A DNA stretch of 8,614 nucleotides from Anaerolineae bacterium (lineage in GTDB: Bacteria; Chloroflexota; Anaerolineae; JAAYZQ01). Under the pieces are notes generated by a model, which was given only the letters and a program-made list of their open reading frames with translations, was not told the DNA's origin and did not search any database. The stretch lies in contig JAFGOG010000112.1 of NCBI GenBank assembly GCA_016926595.1, positions 1 through 8,614 of the forward strand, given 5' to 3'. The number at the start of each line of letters is the position of its first letter. Position 1 is the stretch's first letter. The translations under genes and the position numbers were made by a program. Shown here one piece after another: positions 1 through 6,764 of this stretch.

Positions 1-1139
1 GGGCGGCGGAGGTCGATGGCCTGCTCGGGGCACAGCTCGTGGCAGCAGTAGCAGTAGATGCAGCCGGCGGGATCGATGCGGGCGCGGCCGTCCACTTTGG
101 CGATGGTCTGAGCAGGGCAGTTGGCGATGCACACGTCGCAGCCGATGCAGCGCTGAGACACAACGGGCCGGGCGACCAGCCGCCGCGCGGCCCAGCGATG
201 CAGAAAGCCGGGCGTGCGGGGCAGGGTGTTGCCCGGGCCGCCGGGCGGGATCTGAAAACCGCTGACCCGGAGCCCGGCCAGGAGGTCCTGGCCGGTAAGG
301 CCGGGAGCGTCGCCCACAATGTCGAGATCGGCAACACGGCCGGTGGTCCAGCCGCGCCGCGCCGCCTGGGCGATGGTGGGTATGGCCAGCGGGTCGTGGC
401 CGACGAGGGCGACGGCAGCCACGTCGACGGCCGTGGGGTCGGCGCCGGCCAGCAGGGCGCCGATGGGAAAGGGCCGGCCGGCCGAAGGGCCGTCGCCGTC
501 CATGCCGACGACGGCGTCCATGACCGTCAGGGCGGGACGGACAAAGCTGACCAGGTCGAGGAGCATGTCGGCAAACTGGTCGGTAGTCTGGAGCTTGACG
601 TGGTAGCTGGGCTTGATCAGGCCGGGGATGGTGCCAAACAGGTTCTTGACCGCGCCGGTGAAGCGCATCAGGTCGTGGGTCTTGAGCTTGGGCAGGGAGA
701 TGACGACGTCGGCTTCAGTGACAAAGGTGCAGGTGTCGACGACCTTGATCAGGCGGCCGTCGGGGTGGGGGCGCTGGAGGGCGACGATCTGGGTGTTGAG
801 CTCGGCGCCGGTCTCGGCAGCCACGGCCGCCAGGCCGGTGCGCTCGTAGGCCCGCTGCCAGGCGTAGTGGATGGTAGACACGCCGGGGTTGTCGGCGATG
901 AGCGCCCAGCCGCCGGCCTCGTGCACGAGCAGGACTACGGCCCGAACCACGGCCGGGTGGGTGACGATGGCCCGGTCGGGGTGGGTGGGCATGAGCAGGT
1001 TGGGCTTGACCAGGACGCGCTGGCCGGGCCGGACAAAGCGGCCCATGCCGCCGAGCAGATCGACGGCGCGGCGAACGGCGGCCTCGACGGCGGCGGTGTC
1101 GTAATCGGGACAGCGGACCAGCGCGACATGGGTATCCAT
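1..1139 (-). CDS. DUF362 domain protein with C-terminal double 4Fe-4S ferredoxin module (3' partial)
   Basis: About 379 residues are visible before the gene leaves the window. Residues 1-300 match the DUF362 family: an early VLVKPNLL segment (42-49), LPKLKTH (149-155) and the signature TGAVKNLFG (161-169). A ferredoxin-like module follows with CIGCDVCIANCP (331-342) and CIYCYCCHELCP (360-371), enough for two 4Fe-4S clusters (C331/334/337/341 and C360/363/366/370). DUF362 proteins of this layout are common in anaerobes and archaea and are presumed cytoplasmic redox proteins, but their reaction is not established. The ATG at 1139 lies 4 bp after the stop of the MBL gene. The nearest Shine-Dalgarno-like stretch (AGAGGA) is 14 nt upstream, so translational coupling is likely. 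It is the last visible gene of the left operon. The family call is firm, the function open. The C-terminus is missing, probably by only a few residues because the second cluster is complete. Confidence 0.88.
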   Translation of the reverse strand, partial: MDTHVALVRCPDYDTAAVEAAVRRAVDLLGGMGRFVRPGQRVLVKPNLLMPTHPDRAIVTHPAVVRAVVLLVHEAGGWALIADNPGVSTIHYAWQRAYERTGLAAVAAETGAELNTQIVALQRPHPDGRLIKVVDTCTFVTEADVVISLPKLKTHDLMRFTGAVKNLFGTIPGLIKPSYHVKLQTTDQFADMLLDLVSFVRPALTVMDAVVGMDGDGPSAGRPFPIGALLAGADPTAVDVAAVALVGHDPLAIPTIAQAARRGWTTGRVADLDIVGDAPGLTGQDLLAGLRVSGFQIPPGGPGNTLPRTPGFLHRWAARRLVARPVVSQRCIGCDVCIANCPAQTIAKVDGRARIDPAGCIYCYCCHELCPEQAIDLRR

Positions 1140-1143
1140 GCGG

Positions 1144-2094
1144 CTAGTCTTCATCCTCTGATTCTTCGCCGGCGCCGGAAGAGGCGCCTGTCTCGAGGCT
1201 CAGCACCGCCCTCTTGGAGGTGGTTAGTGGTTTGCCTTTGGCCTTGGCCTGCTCTTCGGCGCGGATCTCGTTCCAGACCCGGCCGAGGCCCGACTTGAAG
1301 CGCCGGTCGGCCTTGGGCTTCTCTTCGGGTGGGATGGGCCAGAAGCGGATGAGGTGGGACAGGCTGGATGCGGTCTCGGACTTGCTGAGGCCCGACAGGT
1401 AGGCGCTGCGCACGTGGCGGCGCACCAGGCGCAGAAACTCGGACATCCGGTCGGTGGCCTCTTTGCCGGTCGGCTCGCCGTGGCCGGGGATCAGGACGTC
1501 ATAGCGCAGGCGGCGGAGGTAGGACAGCGCTTCGAGCCACTGCTTGGTATTTCCCTGGGACAGAAAGGGCGGCCGGTCGGTGATGACCACATCGCCGGTG
1601 AATAGGATCTTTTCATTTGGAAAGTAGACGACGATGGTGGCCGGGGTGTGGCCGCCGACGGAGATGAGGTGGATCTCCAGATCGCCCTTGAACAGGGTGG
1701 CGCGCCCGGTGAAGGTGACCTGGGGCTTGATGATCTTTAGGTGCCTCCACTCGGCCACCGCCTGCGGGTTGCGCTCGCGGTACATGTTCAACAGGCGGGT
1801 GCGAAAGCTGTCGCCGTAGCTTTTCATCTCTTTCCAGGCGTGCTCGTGGGCCAGGACGCGGGCCATGGGGAAGAATTGGTTGCCGATGATGTGGGCGCGG
1901 TGGTGGTCGGTGTTGATGATGTAGAGGATCGGCTCGTCGGTGTAGCGCTGGATCTCGCTCAGCCAGGCACGGGCGTCGTTGGGCAGCATGGGCGTGTCGA
2001 TGAGGATGACTCCTTCGCCGGTGGGGATAAAGGCCACGTTGGCGCCGTGGTAGCTGGTTTCGACAAAGATTTTGGGCGCTATTTCTCGGATCAT
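1144..2094 (-). CDS. Metallo-beta-lactamase-fold hydrolase with non-canonical metal motif
   Basis: 316 residues with the MBL-fold order: a beta-rich N-terminus (GANVAFIPTGEGVILIDTP, 17-35), the first metal loop NTDHHRAHIIGN (61-72), GGHTP (147-151, H149), FTGDVV (165-170, bridging D168) and IPGHGEP (202-208, H205). The usual loop is T-H-x-H-x-D-H. Here it is T-D-H-H-R-A-H, so the first His is Asp63 and the catalytic Asp is Ala67, while H65, H68, H149, D168 and H205 remain. The protein may still bind metal, with Asp63 as a substitute ligand, but it is probably not a standard two-zinc hydrolase. The C-terminus (about 255-316) is charged and ends in an acidic tail, ESEDED. There is no signal peptide, so it is probably cytoplasmic. 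The ATG at 2094 has GGAG at 2104-2101 with a 6-nt spacer, 12 bp after the alaX stop. The substrate cannot be told from sequence. The fold call is firm. Confidence 0.9.
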   Translation of the reverse strand: MIREIAPKIFVETSYHGANVAFIPTGEGVILIDTPMLPNDARAWLSEIQRYTDEPILYIINTDHHRAHIIGNQFFPMARVLAHEHAWKEMKSYGDSFRTRLLNMYRERNPQAVAEWRHLKIIKPQVTFTGRATLFKGDLEIHLISVGGHTPATIVVYFPNEKILFTGDVVITDRPPFLSQGNTKQWLEALSYLRRLRYDVLIPGHGEPTGKEATDRMSEFLRLVRRHVRSAYLSGLSKSETASSLSHLIRFWPIPPEEKPKADRRFKSGLGRVWNEIRAEEQAKAKGKPLTTSKRAVLSLETGASSGAGEESEDED

Positions 2095-2106
2095 GGGTAG
2101 CTCCGT

Positions 2107-3432
2107 TCAGCCGTCAGCCCCCTCGCCCGCCGGGGAGAGGGAGGCGGAGAGGGCGGAAAAGGCCGCGTCGAGGGCAGCCGGGACTTGAGCGGCGTCGGGA
2201 CCGCCGCCCTGGGCGAAATCGGGACGGCCGCCGCCGCGGCCGCCGATGAGCTGGCAGGCCTGGCCAAGCAGGGCGCCGGCGTGAAAATCGAGGTCGGCGG
2301 AGCGGGCAAAGACCAGGTGACCCTTGTCCCCGGCCTGGCCGGCTCCAAGCAGGACAGCGGTTTGCGGGTGGGCGATCAACCGCTGGGCCAGCAACTTGAG
2401 CTCGTCAGGCGCGCGGCTGGCCAGGTAGGCCTGCACGACGTAAAGATCGCCCAGCCGCGCGGCAGCGTGCCACAGCGCGCCGGCCTCGGCATCGAACAGG
2501 GCGTCTTGGGCGTGGCGCAGCTCACGGCGCGCCTCGCGCAGCTCGTCGTCGAGGCGGCGGATAGCTTCGGGCAGCTCCCAATAGCCGACGCTGAGGTCGC
2601 GGGCCATGTCAAGCAGCAGCGCGTTCTTGACCTGATAGTCGGCCAGGGCGCGCCGGCCACACATAAACTCGACGCGGGTCTCGGCGCCACGCCGCTCGCT
2701 GCGGACGATCTTGATCAGGCCGATCTCGCCGGTGGCCCGCACGTGGGTGCCTCCACAGGCCGAGCAGTCGAAATCGGGAATCTCGACGACGCGCAGCGGC
2801 CCGCTGCGGGCCACAGGCTTGCGCAGCGCCAGGCGGTGGACCTCTTTGCCGGGCACAAAGCGGGCAGAGACCGGCCGGTTGTCAAAGACGGCCTGGCTGG
2901 CCAGCGCCTCAGCCTGGGCCAGCTCATCGGCCGACAGGACGCGGTCCAGGTCGATGGTAGCGCAGTCGGCGGTCAAGTGAAAGCTGACCGTGTTGGCCTC
3001 GCAGCACCGGACAAAGGCCGCCGACAGGAGGTGCTGGCCGGTGTGCTGCTGCATCAGGTCAAAACGGCGCTCCCAGTCGATCCGGCCTTCCACCTGAACG
3101 GCGTCGAGCGGAGCGGCGAGGAGATGGATGACGGCGCCATCGGCCTCGCGCTCGACTACCTCGACCACTGCCACCTCCACGCCGCCGTCCCGGCAGCCCT
3201 CGCCGGCATCGCCCGCCTCCAAGGGCTTGAGCATGCCGGTGTCGTGGGGCTGGCCGCCGCCAGTAGGATAGAAGGCGGTCTGATCGAGGACGACCGCCGG
3301 CCGGCCGGCCCACTCCAGCCGCTCGACCACCTGGGCCGTAAAGTGGGTCAGGTAAGGATGGTCGAAATAGAGCCGGTGCCAGACCTGCGGGCCCTTGGCG
3401 ACCCGGGCAGCCCGGGAGCTCCACCTGGTCAT
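2107..3432 (-). CDS. alaX: Alanyl-tRNA editing protein, AlaX-L type (tRNA-SAD plus DHHA1 domains)
   Basis: 441 residues. It resembles the editing and C-terminal parts of alanyl-tRNA synthetase without the catalytic core. Free-standing AlaX proteins hydrolyse Ser (or Gly) mischarged onto tRNA-Ala in the cytoplasm. The N-terminal domain has AFYPTGGGQPHDTG (53-66). The zinc-binding editing centre is built from HTGQH (130-134) and CSACGGTH (223-230), giving H130, H134, C226 and H230. A charged, coiled-coil-like linker (about 289-315) leads to a DHHA1 domain with GGRGGGRPDFAQGGG (397-411), the hallmark of the AlaRS C-terminus. Length and layout fit AlaX-L rather than the shorter AlaX-S/M. An upstream in-frame start exists at 3672, but the 80 residues it adds are unlike AlaX and lie inside the lipoprotein gene. 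The ATG at 3432 overlaps that gene's TGA as ATGA and has AAGAGGAG (3446-3439) 6 nt upstream. All key residues are present. Confidence 0.93.
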   Translation of the reverse strand: MTRWSSRAARVAKGPQVWHRLYFDHPYLTHFTAQVVERLEWAGRPAVVLDQTAFYPTGGGQPHDTGMLKPLEAGDAGEGCRDGGVEVAVVEVVEREADGAVIHLLAAPLDAVQVEGRIDWERRFDLMQQHTGQHLLSAAFVRCCEANTVSFHLTADCATIDLDRVLSADELAQAEALASQAVFDNRPVSARFVPGKEVHRLALRKPVARSGPLRVVEIPDFDCSACGGTHVRATGEIGLIKIVRSERRGAETRVEFMCGRRALADYQVKNALLLDMARDLSVGYWELPEAIRRLDDELREARRELRHAQDALFDAEAGALWHAAARLGDLYVVQAYLASRAPDELKLLAQRLIAHPQTAVLLGAGQAGDKGHLVFARSADLDFHAGALLGQACQLIGGRGGGRPDFAQGGGPDAAQVPAALDAAFSALSASLSPAGEGADG

Positions 3433-4181
3433 GCCCGGCTCCTCTTGGAGGCCCGGCGCAAGGCAGGGCGTTTCTTGTGAGCTGGTTCGCGCGCTGCCCG
3501 GCGCACGGCAGCCACCGCGCCCAGCGCAAGCCATGTCCAGTCGACCGGCACGTTGTATTTCTGGCTCGGCCACTCGTTGAGGGGCTGGCTGCTCTCGATC
3601 GCAAAGGTCTCGACGACGAGCGCAGGATACTGCCTTTGGACCAGTTTCAGGTCGTCGGTGACGCGGGCGCACTCCTGGCAGCCCGCCTTGTCGAAATAGG
3701 CCAGGTAGATCGGTTGGCTTGACTGGACGGCGGACCCCGGCGTGGGGGGATCTGCCGTCAGCGTGGTATAGTCCACGCCGCCCTGGGCCAGGTAGCGGTC
3801 GACCAGCCCTTCCAGCTCGGCCGGAATCTCGCCACTGCCGACCAGTACCTGGTCGCCGATGATCAGCGTCGGAATATAGCCCCGACTGTCTGCGGGCAGG
3901 CCCAGTTTTTCTTCCAACGCCAGCATGGTCTCATAGTTGTTGCCTTTGCCGACATCAATGTATTGATGCTCCACCTGAGCGCCGTACTTGTCGTACACCG
4001 TAGGCAGATAGCTCTCCATGACCTCGTGGCAGTGGGGGCAGGTGGTGCTGTAGAACAGGGTAAAGCGGGCAACCGGCCCGGCCGGCTGTCCGGACGCGCC
4101 GCACGCAGCCAGCAGCAGGGCGAGCAGCAACAAGATGCCGGCAGATCTCGCCGGGAAGGAAACAGCCGACCTGATTTTCAT
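3429..4181 (-). CDS. Lipoprotein with two thioredoxin/glutaredoxin-like domains (CPHC and CQEC), apparently lacking the usual CcdA membrane domain
   Basis: 250 residues. The N-terminus is a lipoprotein signal: basic start, hydrophobic core (15-24) and lipobox LAAC with C27 as the expected lipidated residue, so the protein should be outside the cytoplasmic membrane. Domain 1 (about 38-132) is thioredoxin-like, with FYSTTCPHC (C48, C51) and cis-Pro IPT (103-105). Domain 2 (about 156-212) begins IYLAYFDKAGCQEC (C168, C171). In related proteins known to me, a domain like the second one runs into further sequence and then a CcdA/DsbD-type membrane segment that feeds electrons. Here the similarity stops at KYNVP (208-212), followed by one short hydrophobic stretch (WTWLALGAVAAV, 215-226) and a basic tail reaching the stop. 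That suggests a C-terminal truncation or internal deletion. The probable role is thiol-disulfide exchange. The gene starts 14 bp after the zinc-ribbon stop with a weak ribosome site and overlaps alaX by 4 bp. Confidence 0.85.
   Translation of the reverse strand: MKIRSAVSFPARSAGILLLLALLLAACGASGQPAGPVARFTLFYSTTCPHCHEVMESYLPTVYDKYGAQVEHQYIDVGKGNNYETMLALEEKLGLPADSRGYIPTLIIGDQVLVGSGEIPAELEGLVDRYLAQGGVDYTTLTADPPTPGSAVQSSQPIYLAYFDKAGCQECARVTDDLKLVQRQYPALVVETFAIESSQPLNEWPSQKYNVPVDWTWLALGAVAAVRRAAREPAHKKRPALRRASKRSRA
3433..3446 (-). promoter_or_regulatory. Ribosome binding site that fixes the alaX start
   Basis: AAGAGGAG at 3446-3439 followed by a 6-nt spacer to ATG 3432. It lies inside the end of the lipoprotein gene, whose TGA (3431-3429) shares bases with the ATG. 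This strong site plus the ATGA overlap supports 3432 rather than the longer start at 3672 and suggests coupled translation. Confidence 0.75.
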
Positions 4182-4195
4182 CCGTCAGGTTCGTC

Positions 4196-4684
4196 TCACT
4201 CTTGGGCTATGGTCTTGCCACACTCGGGGCAAAAGCGCGACCCGGGCGGGACAACCGCTCCACAATTGGGGCAGGTGGCTGGGGCCGGCGGTTCTTCGAT
4301 CTTGGAACCACAGTTTGGACAGAACTTGACGCCGGCCGCCACCTCGGCGTGGCAGTTCGGGCAGGTGAGGCCCGCCGGCGCAGGAGCGGCAACCGGTGCC
4401 TCCGGCGCCTTTTCCTGGCGGATCCGTTCGATCTCTTCCTGCTGATCGGCGACCTGCTGGCGCAGGCTATCTAACTGCTGGAAAAGATCCTGCATCTCCG
4501 GCACAGCCAGCGTCCCGCCGTCATAGAGCTCCACCGCCCGGGTGCCGATGACCGTTACCTGCTCGGTCAGCTCGCCCTTGAGCTTGTTTAGCACTCCCTG
4601 CGCCTGGGTCACCCGCCGCAGGCGATCCGCCTCAAAGGCAGCCTTGTCGGCTCCGCTTTTGATCTTGTCAAAAAAGCCTGGCAT
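4196..4684 (-). CDS. Coiled-coil protein with two C-terminal zinc ribbons
   Basis: 162 residues. The N-terminal half (about 1-92) is helical and heptad-like, ending in a charged coiled coil (LDSLRQQVADQQEEIERIRQ, 71-90). A Pro/Ala-rich hinge (93-105) follows. Then come two CxxC-x10-CxxC zinc ribbons: C108/C111/C122/C125 and C138/C141/C152/C155, both reading CPNC...FCP(N/E)CG. Similar short proteins starting with FFDKIK-like sequence are widespread in Chloroflexota, with no assigned function; scaffold or nucleic-acid/protein-binding roles are guesses. There is no signal peptide or membrane segment. The ATG at 4684 has an excellent Shine-Dalgarno sequence, AGGGAGG (4697-4691), with a TAACA spacer. 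As first gene of the left operon it sits about 86 nt downstream of the predicted transcription start. Confidence 0.9.
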   Translation of the reverse strand: MPGFFDKIKSGADKAAFEADRLRRVTQAQGVLNKLKGELTEQVTVIGTRAVELYDGGTLAVPEMQDLFQQLDSLRQQVADQQEEIERIRQEKAPEAPVAAPAPAGLTCPNCHAEVAAGVKFCPNCGSKIEEPPAPATCPNCGAVVPPGSRFCPECGKTIAQE

Positions 4685-4776
4685 TGTTACCTCCCTCTTG
4701 TTCTCTCTTGATTATCGAATAGACGACAAAGGTCCAAGGTCACCGGATCAGTCCTCGCCTTTCGCCTTCGCCGGCC

Positions 4777-4805
4777 ATTATAACCCCACAGAGCCGATAA
4801 GTCAA
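4777..4805 (-). promoter_or_regulatory. Sigma-70-type promoter for the left operon
   Basis: Read on the minus strand: -35 TTGACT (4805-4800), a 17-bp spacer, and -10 TATAAT (4782-4777). Five of six -35 bases and all six -10 bases match consensus, at optimal spacing, in otherwise GC-rich DNA. The start of transcription is expected near 4770, leaving about 86 nt of leader. The leader opens with three GGCGA copies (4772-4768, 4766-4762, 4759-4755). It also holds a tandem AAGGTC(C/A) heptamer (4729-4742 on the plus strand) that could be a binding site, though this is speculative. No riboswitch or attenuator is recognisable. Confidence 0.75.
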
Positions 4806-4976
4806 GTGCTATGGAGTCCAGACGGATGTGGGCCAGGTAGGCGTCGAAGGTTTTATCCGTCCGTCAAGGGGGTGCAGGCCATCGCCTTTGCGCCGGACGG
4901 ATCGCTATGGCTGGCCACATCCAAAAGGCTGCGCATTTTCGGCCAAAGCACGCCGATTGAATCCACTCACGGCTAG
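4806..4976 (+). pseudogene. Remnant of a beta-propeller (NHL / two-component-propeller-like) gene, 3' end
   Basis: The only convincing plus-strand coding signal. One open frame reads VLWSPDG (4806-4826) and, 21 codons later, VQAIAFAPDGSLWLATS (4872-4922) then KRLRIFG, ending at TAG 4974-4976. The sequence AFAPDGSLWLAT followed by K-R-L-R-I-F is typical of a propeller blade. No start codon with a ribosome site is seen. The frame continues upstream only as antisense of the zinc-ribbon gene, and the stretch between the two PDG motifs is Arg/Gly-rich and unlike a blade. I read it as a decayed C-terminal fragment. Its TAG overlaps the kinase stop codon on the other strand (shared CTAG, 4973-4976). 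The left operon's promoter lies at its left border. A chance resemblance is possible but unlikely for the second motif. Confidence 0.45.
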
Positions 4977-6757
4977 CAACCATCAGCAGCCGTCGGCCTG
5001 GCGGGGAGGGTGAACCAGAAGGTACTGCCCTCGCCAACCTTGCTTTCGACGCCAACCTGCCCGCCAAGCCTCTCAACGATCCGCCCCACGATAGACAGCC
5101 CCAGCCCGTGTCCCTTGGCGTCGATCTGCTCGAGCCGGGTGAACGGGCTGAACAGCCGGGCCTGCTCCTCCGGCGCCAGGCCAGGGCCGCTATCCTTCAC
5201 CCAGAAACGGATCGACGGATCGGCCAGTTTGTCGCCGCCCCGGTCAAACCCCAGCTCGATGCGCAGCGGATCGGCGCCATACTTGAGCGCGTTGCCGACA
5301 TAGTTCACCCACACTTCTTCGACCCAAGGCGCATAGCCGATGGCCACAGGCCAGCGCTGGGGCAGGACGATCTCAGCCTGCCGTGCGGCGATCTCGGCGC
5401 TGAGGCGGATCCTCACCTCAGAGACGATAGCCGCCATGTCTACCGGCCCGGTGGGAAGATCGTCCATCCGGCGCACGCTGGCAAGCAGGAGCAGGTTGTC
5501 GATGATGCTCCTCATCTTGTAGCTCGAAACAAGAACAGTCCGCAGGGTGGCCTTGATCTCCTCCGGCGACTTTTTCCCCACGCCGGCCGCCAGGAGCGAG
5601 GTATAGCCGATGATTGTCGACAGCGGCCCTTTGAGGTCATGGGCGACGGTATGGGCATAGGCATCCAGCTCTGTATTGCGGGCCTCAAGCTCACCGGCAT
5701 ACTGCTGGAGCACCTGTTCGGCCTGGCGGCGCGCGGTCACGTCGTGCAGCACGATCAGCCGCCCGGTCAGCCGCTCGCGCCGGTCGTACAAAGGCGATAT
5801 CCGCAGATCCAGCCACCGTGAGCCGATTGGGCTGTCGAGCGCGACTTCGCTCTGGGCCTCTGGGACATCCTGGTAACGCGCCACCAAGTCGGGCCAGGCG
5901 GCCAGAACAGCACTTGCCTGCTGTCCAATGACATCCGCGGCGTCGCGGCCGATGAACCGGCAGGCCGTGCGATTGATGTCCACCACCCGGTTGCGCGCAT
6001 CGAGCACCAGGACACCGTCGCCCATGCTCTCTACCAGCATATCCCGGGCAACCGGCACCAGGTCCAAGATCTGAAAGCGCAAAAACGCCACAACTGCCGT
6101 CAGGCCGGTCAGGGCAAAAGCGATGGGTGTGAGGTCCAAGCCGGGCAGGGGCACCAGCCCGGCTACGTACAGCGCATTTCCCACCCAGGGCATAGCCGCG
6201 CCGACCAGCATCACCTTGGCCTGCCTCCGATACAACCGCGGAGGGCGCAGTATCGCCCGCACCAGCAGGATCGTTCCCAACAGCAGCAGCAAGTAGGAAT
6301 ATGCCCACTCGACCCAAAATCCAATGCCATGGTCGTAGATCAGTATCGCGCCCGGCGCAGCGGAGGCCGGGGTAATCCTTGGCCAGATCAGGTGATGCCA
6401 CTCGTTGGTAAAGACCAGCGCCAGCGTGATCGCCGGCACAATCCACAGAAGCGCTATTCGGCGCGGCGCCAGCCATTCGTTGCGCTGCGCATAGTCCAGG
6501 ACAAAGAGCAGCCACGACGGAGCGACGCCGACGATGCCCAGGTAGGTGACCTTCGACCACCATATCTTGGCCGGCACGGCGACAGCGGCAAACTCGCCGG
6601 CAGTAGACAGAGCCCACATGGCTACGGCCAGCATCAACAGGACGAGACAGGCGCCGCCGGGCGCAGCTCGCTGCCGCCAGGCATAGATCGCCACCGACAC
6701 GGCGATTCCCGCCGCTATGGCCGATACGACGATGTAGGGCACATTCTGTGGATTCAT
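4973..6757 (-). CDS. Sensor histidine kinase: 7TM N-terminal region, PAS, HisKA, HATPase_c
   Basis: 594 residues. About seven hydrophobic segments (near 7-26, 36-56, 71-90, 101-118, 147-168, 182-202, 208-227) match the histidine-kinase N-terminal 7TM region. A PAS domain (about 235-343) follows, with GDGVLVLDARNRVVDINRTA (247-266). The HisKA H-box AHTVAHDLKGPLS (368-380) places the phospho-acceptor at H373. The ATPase domain shows the N box (VNYVGNALKYG, 484-494), G1 DSGPGL (522-527), an F box (FSPFTRLEQ, 536-544) and G2 GHGLGLSIV (549-557), so it looks catalytically intact. It should sit in the membrane and phosphorylate a response regulator. No receiver domain or regulator gene is in the window, so it is an orphan here. 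The ATG at 6757 is 7 bp after the chlD VWA stop; the nearest GGAG (6774-6771) is 13 nt upstream, suggesting coupled translation. The signal is unknown. Confidence 0.93.
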   Translation of the reverse strand: MNPQNVPYIVVSAIAAGIAVSVAIYAWRQRAAPGGACLVLLMLAVAMWALSTAGEFAAVAVPAKIWWSKVTYLGIVGVAPSWLLFVLDYAQRNEWLAPRRIALLWIVPAITLALVFTNEWHHLIWPRITPASAAPGAILIYDHGIGFWVEWAYSYLLLLLGTILLVRAILRPPRLYRRQAKVMLVGAAMPWVGNALYVAGLVPLPGLDLTPIAFALTGLTAVVAFLRFQILDLVPVARDMLVESMGDGVLVLDARNRVVDINRTACRFIGRDAADVIGQQASAVLAAWPDLVARYQDVPEAQSEVALDSPIGSRWLDLRISPLYDRRERLTGRLIVLHDVTARRQAEQVLQQYAGELEARNTELDAYAHTVAHDLKGPLSTIIGYTSLLAAGVGKKSPEEIKATLRTVLVSSYKMRSIIDNLLLLASVRRMDDLPTGPVDMAAIVSEVRIRLSAEIAARQAEIVLPQRWPVAIGYAPWVEEVWVNYVGNALKYGADPLRIELGFDRGGDKLADPSIRFWVKDSGPGLAPEEQARLFSPFTRLEQIDAKGHGLGLSIVGRIVERLGGQVGVESKVGEGSTFWFTLPARPTAADGC

Positions 6758-6764
6758 CGGGAGC

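Noticed and set aside
39..1298. Long plus-strand open frame (419 codons) opposite the DUF362 gene
   Set aside because: Gly/Ala/Asp-rich shadow of a high-GC gene. The minus strand carries an unmistakable DUF362/ferredoxin protein over the same bases.
2185..3480. Plus-strand open frame of 431 codons opposite alaX
   Set aside because: Antisense shadow with no domain signal. The minus strand has all AlaX zinc ligands and the DHHA1 motif.
3433..3672. 80-residue N-terminal extension of AlaX from the start at 3672
   Set aside because: It lies wholly inside the lipoprotein gene, resembles no AlaX N-terminus, and the ATGA overlap with a strong ribosome site at 3432 is better.
4855..4902. 9-bp perfect inverted repeat ATCCGTCCG / CGGACGGAT with a 30-nt loop, considered as a terminator for the kinase operon
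   Set aside because: The loop is long and no T-tract follows on the minus strand. One arm coincides with the Pro-Asp-Gly codons of the propeller remnant.
4921..4946. Imperfect palindrome around TGCGCA with A and T runs, considered as a terminator just after the kinase
   Set aside because: The stem is short and mismatched and lacks a GC stem followed by a T-run. The sequence is explained by the propeller remnant's coding frame.
5108..5821. Plus-strand open frame of 237 codons opposite the histidine kinase
   Set aside because: It covers the reverse of the HisKA/HATPase region, with biased composition and no recognisable domain.
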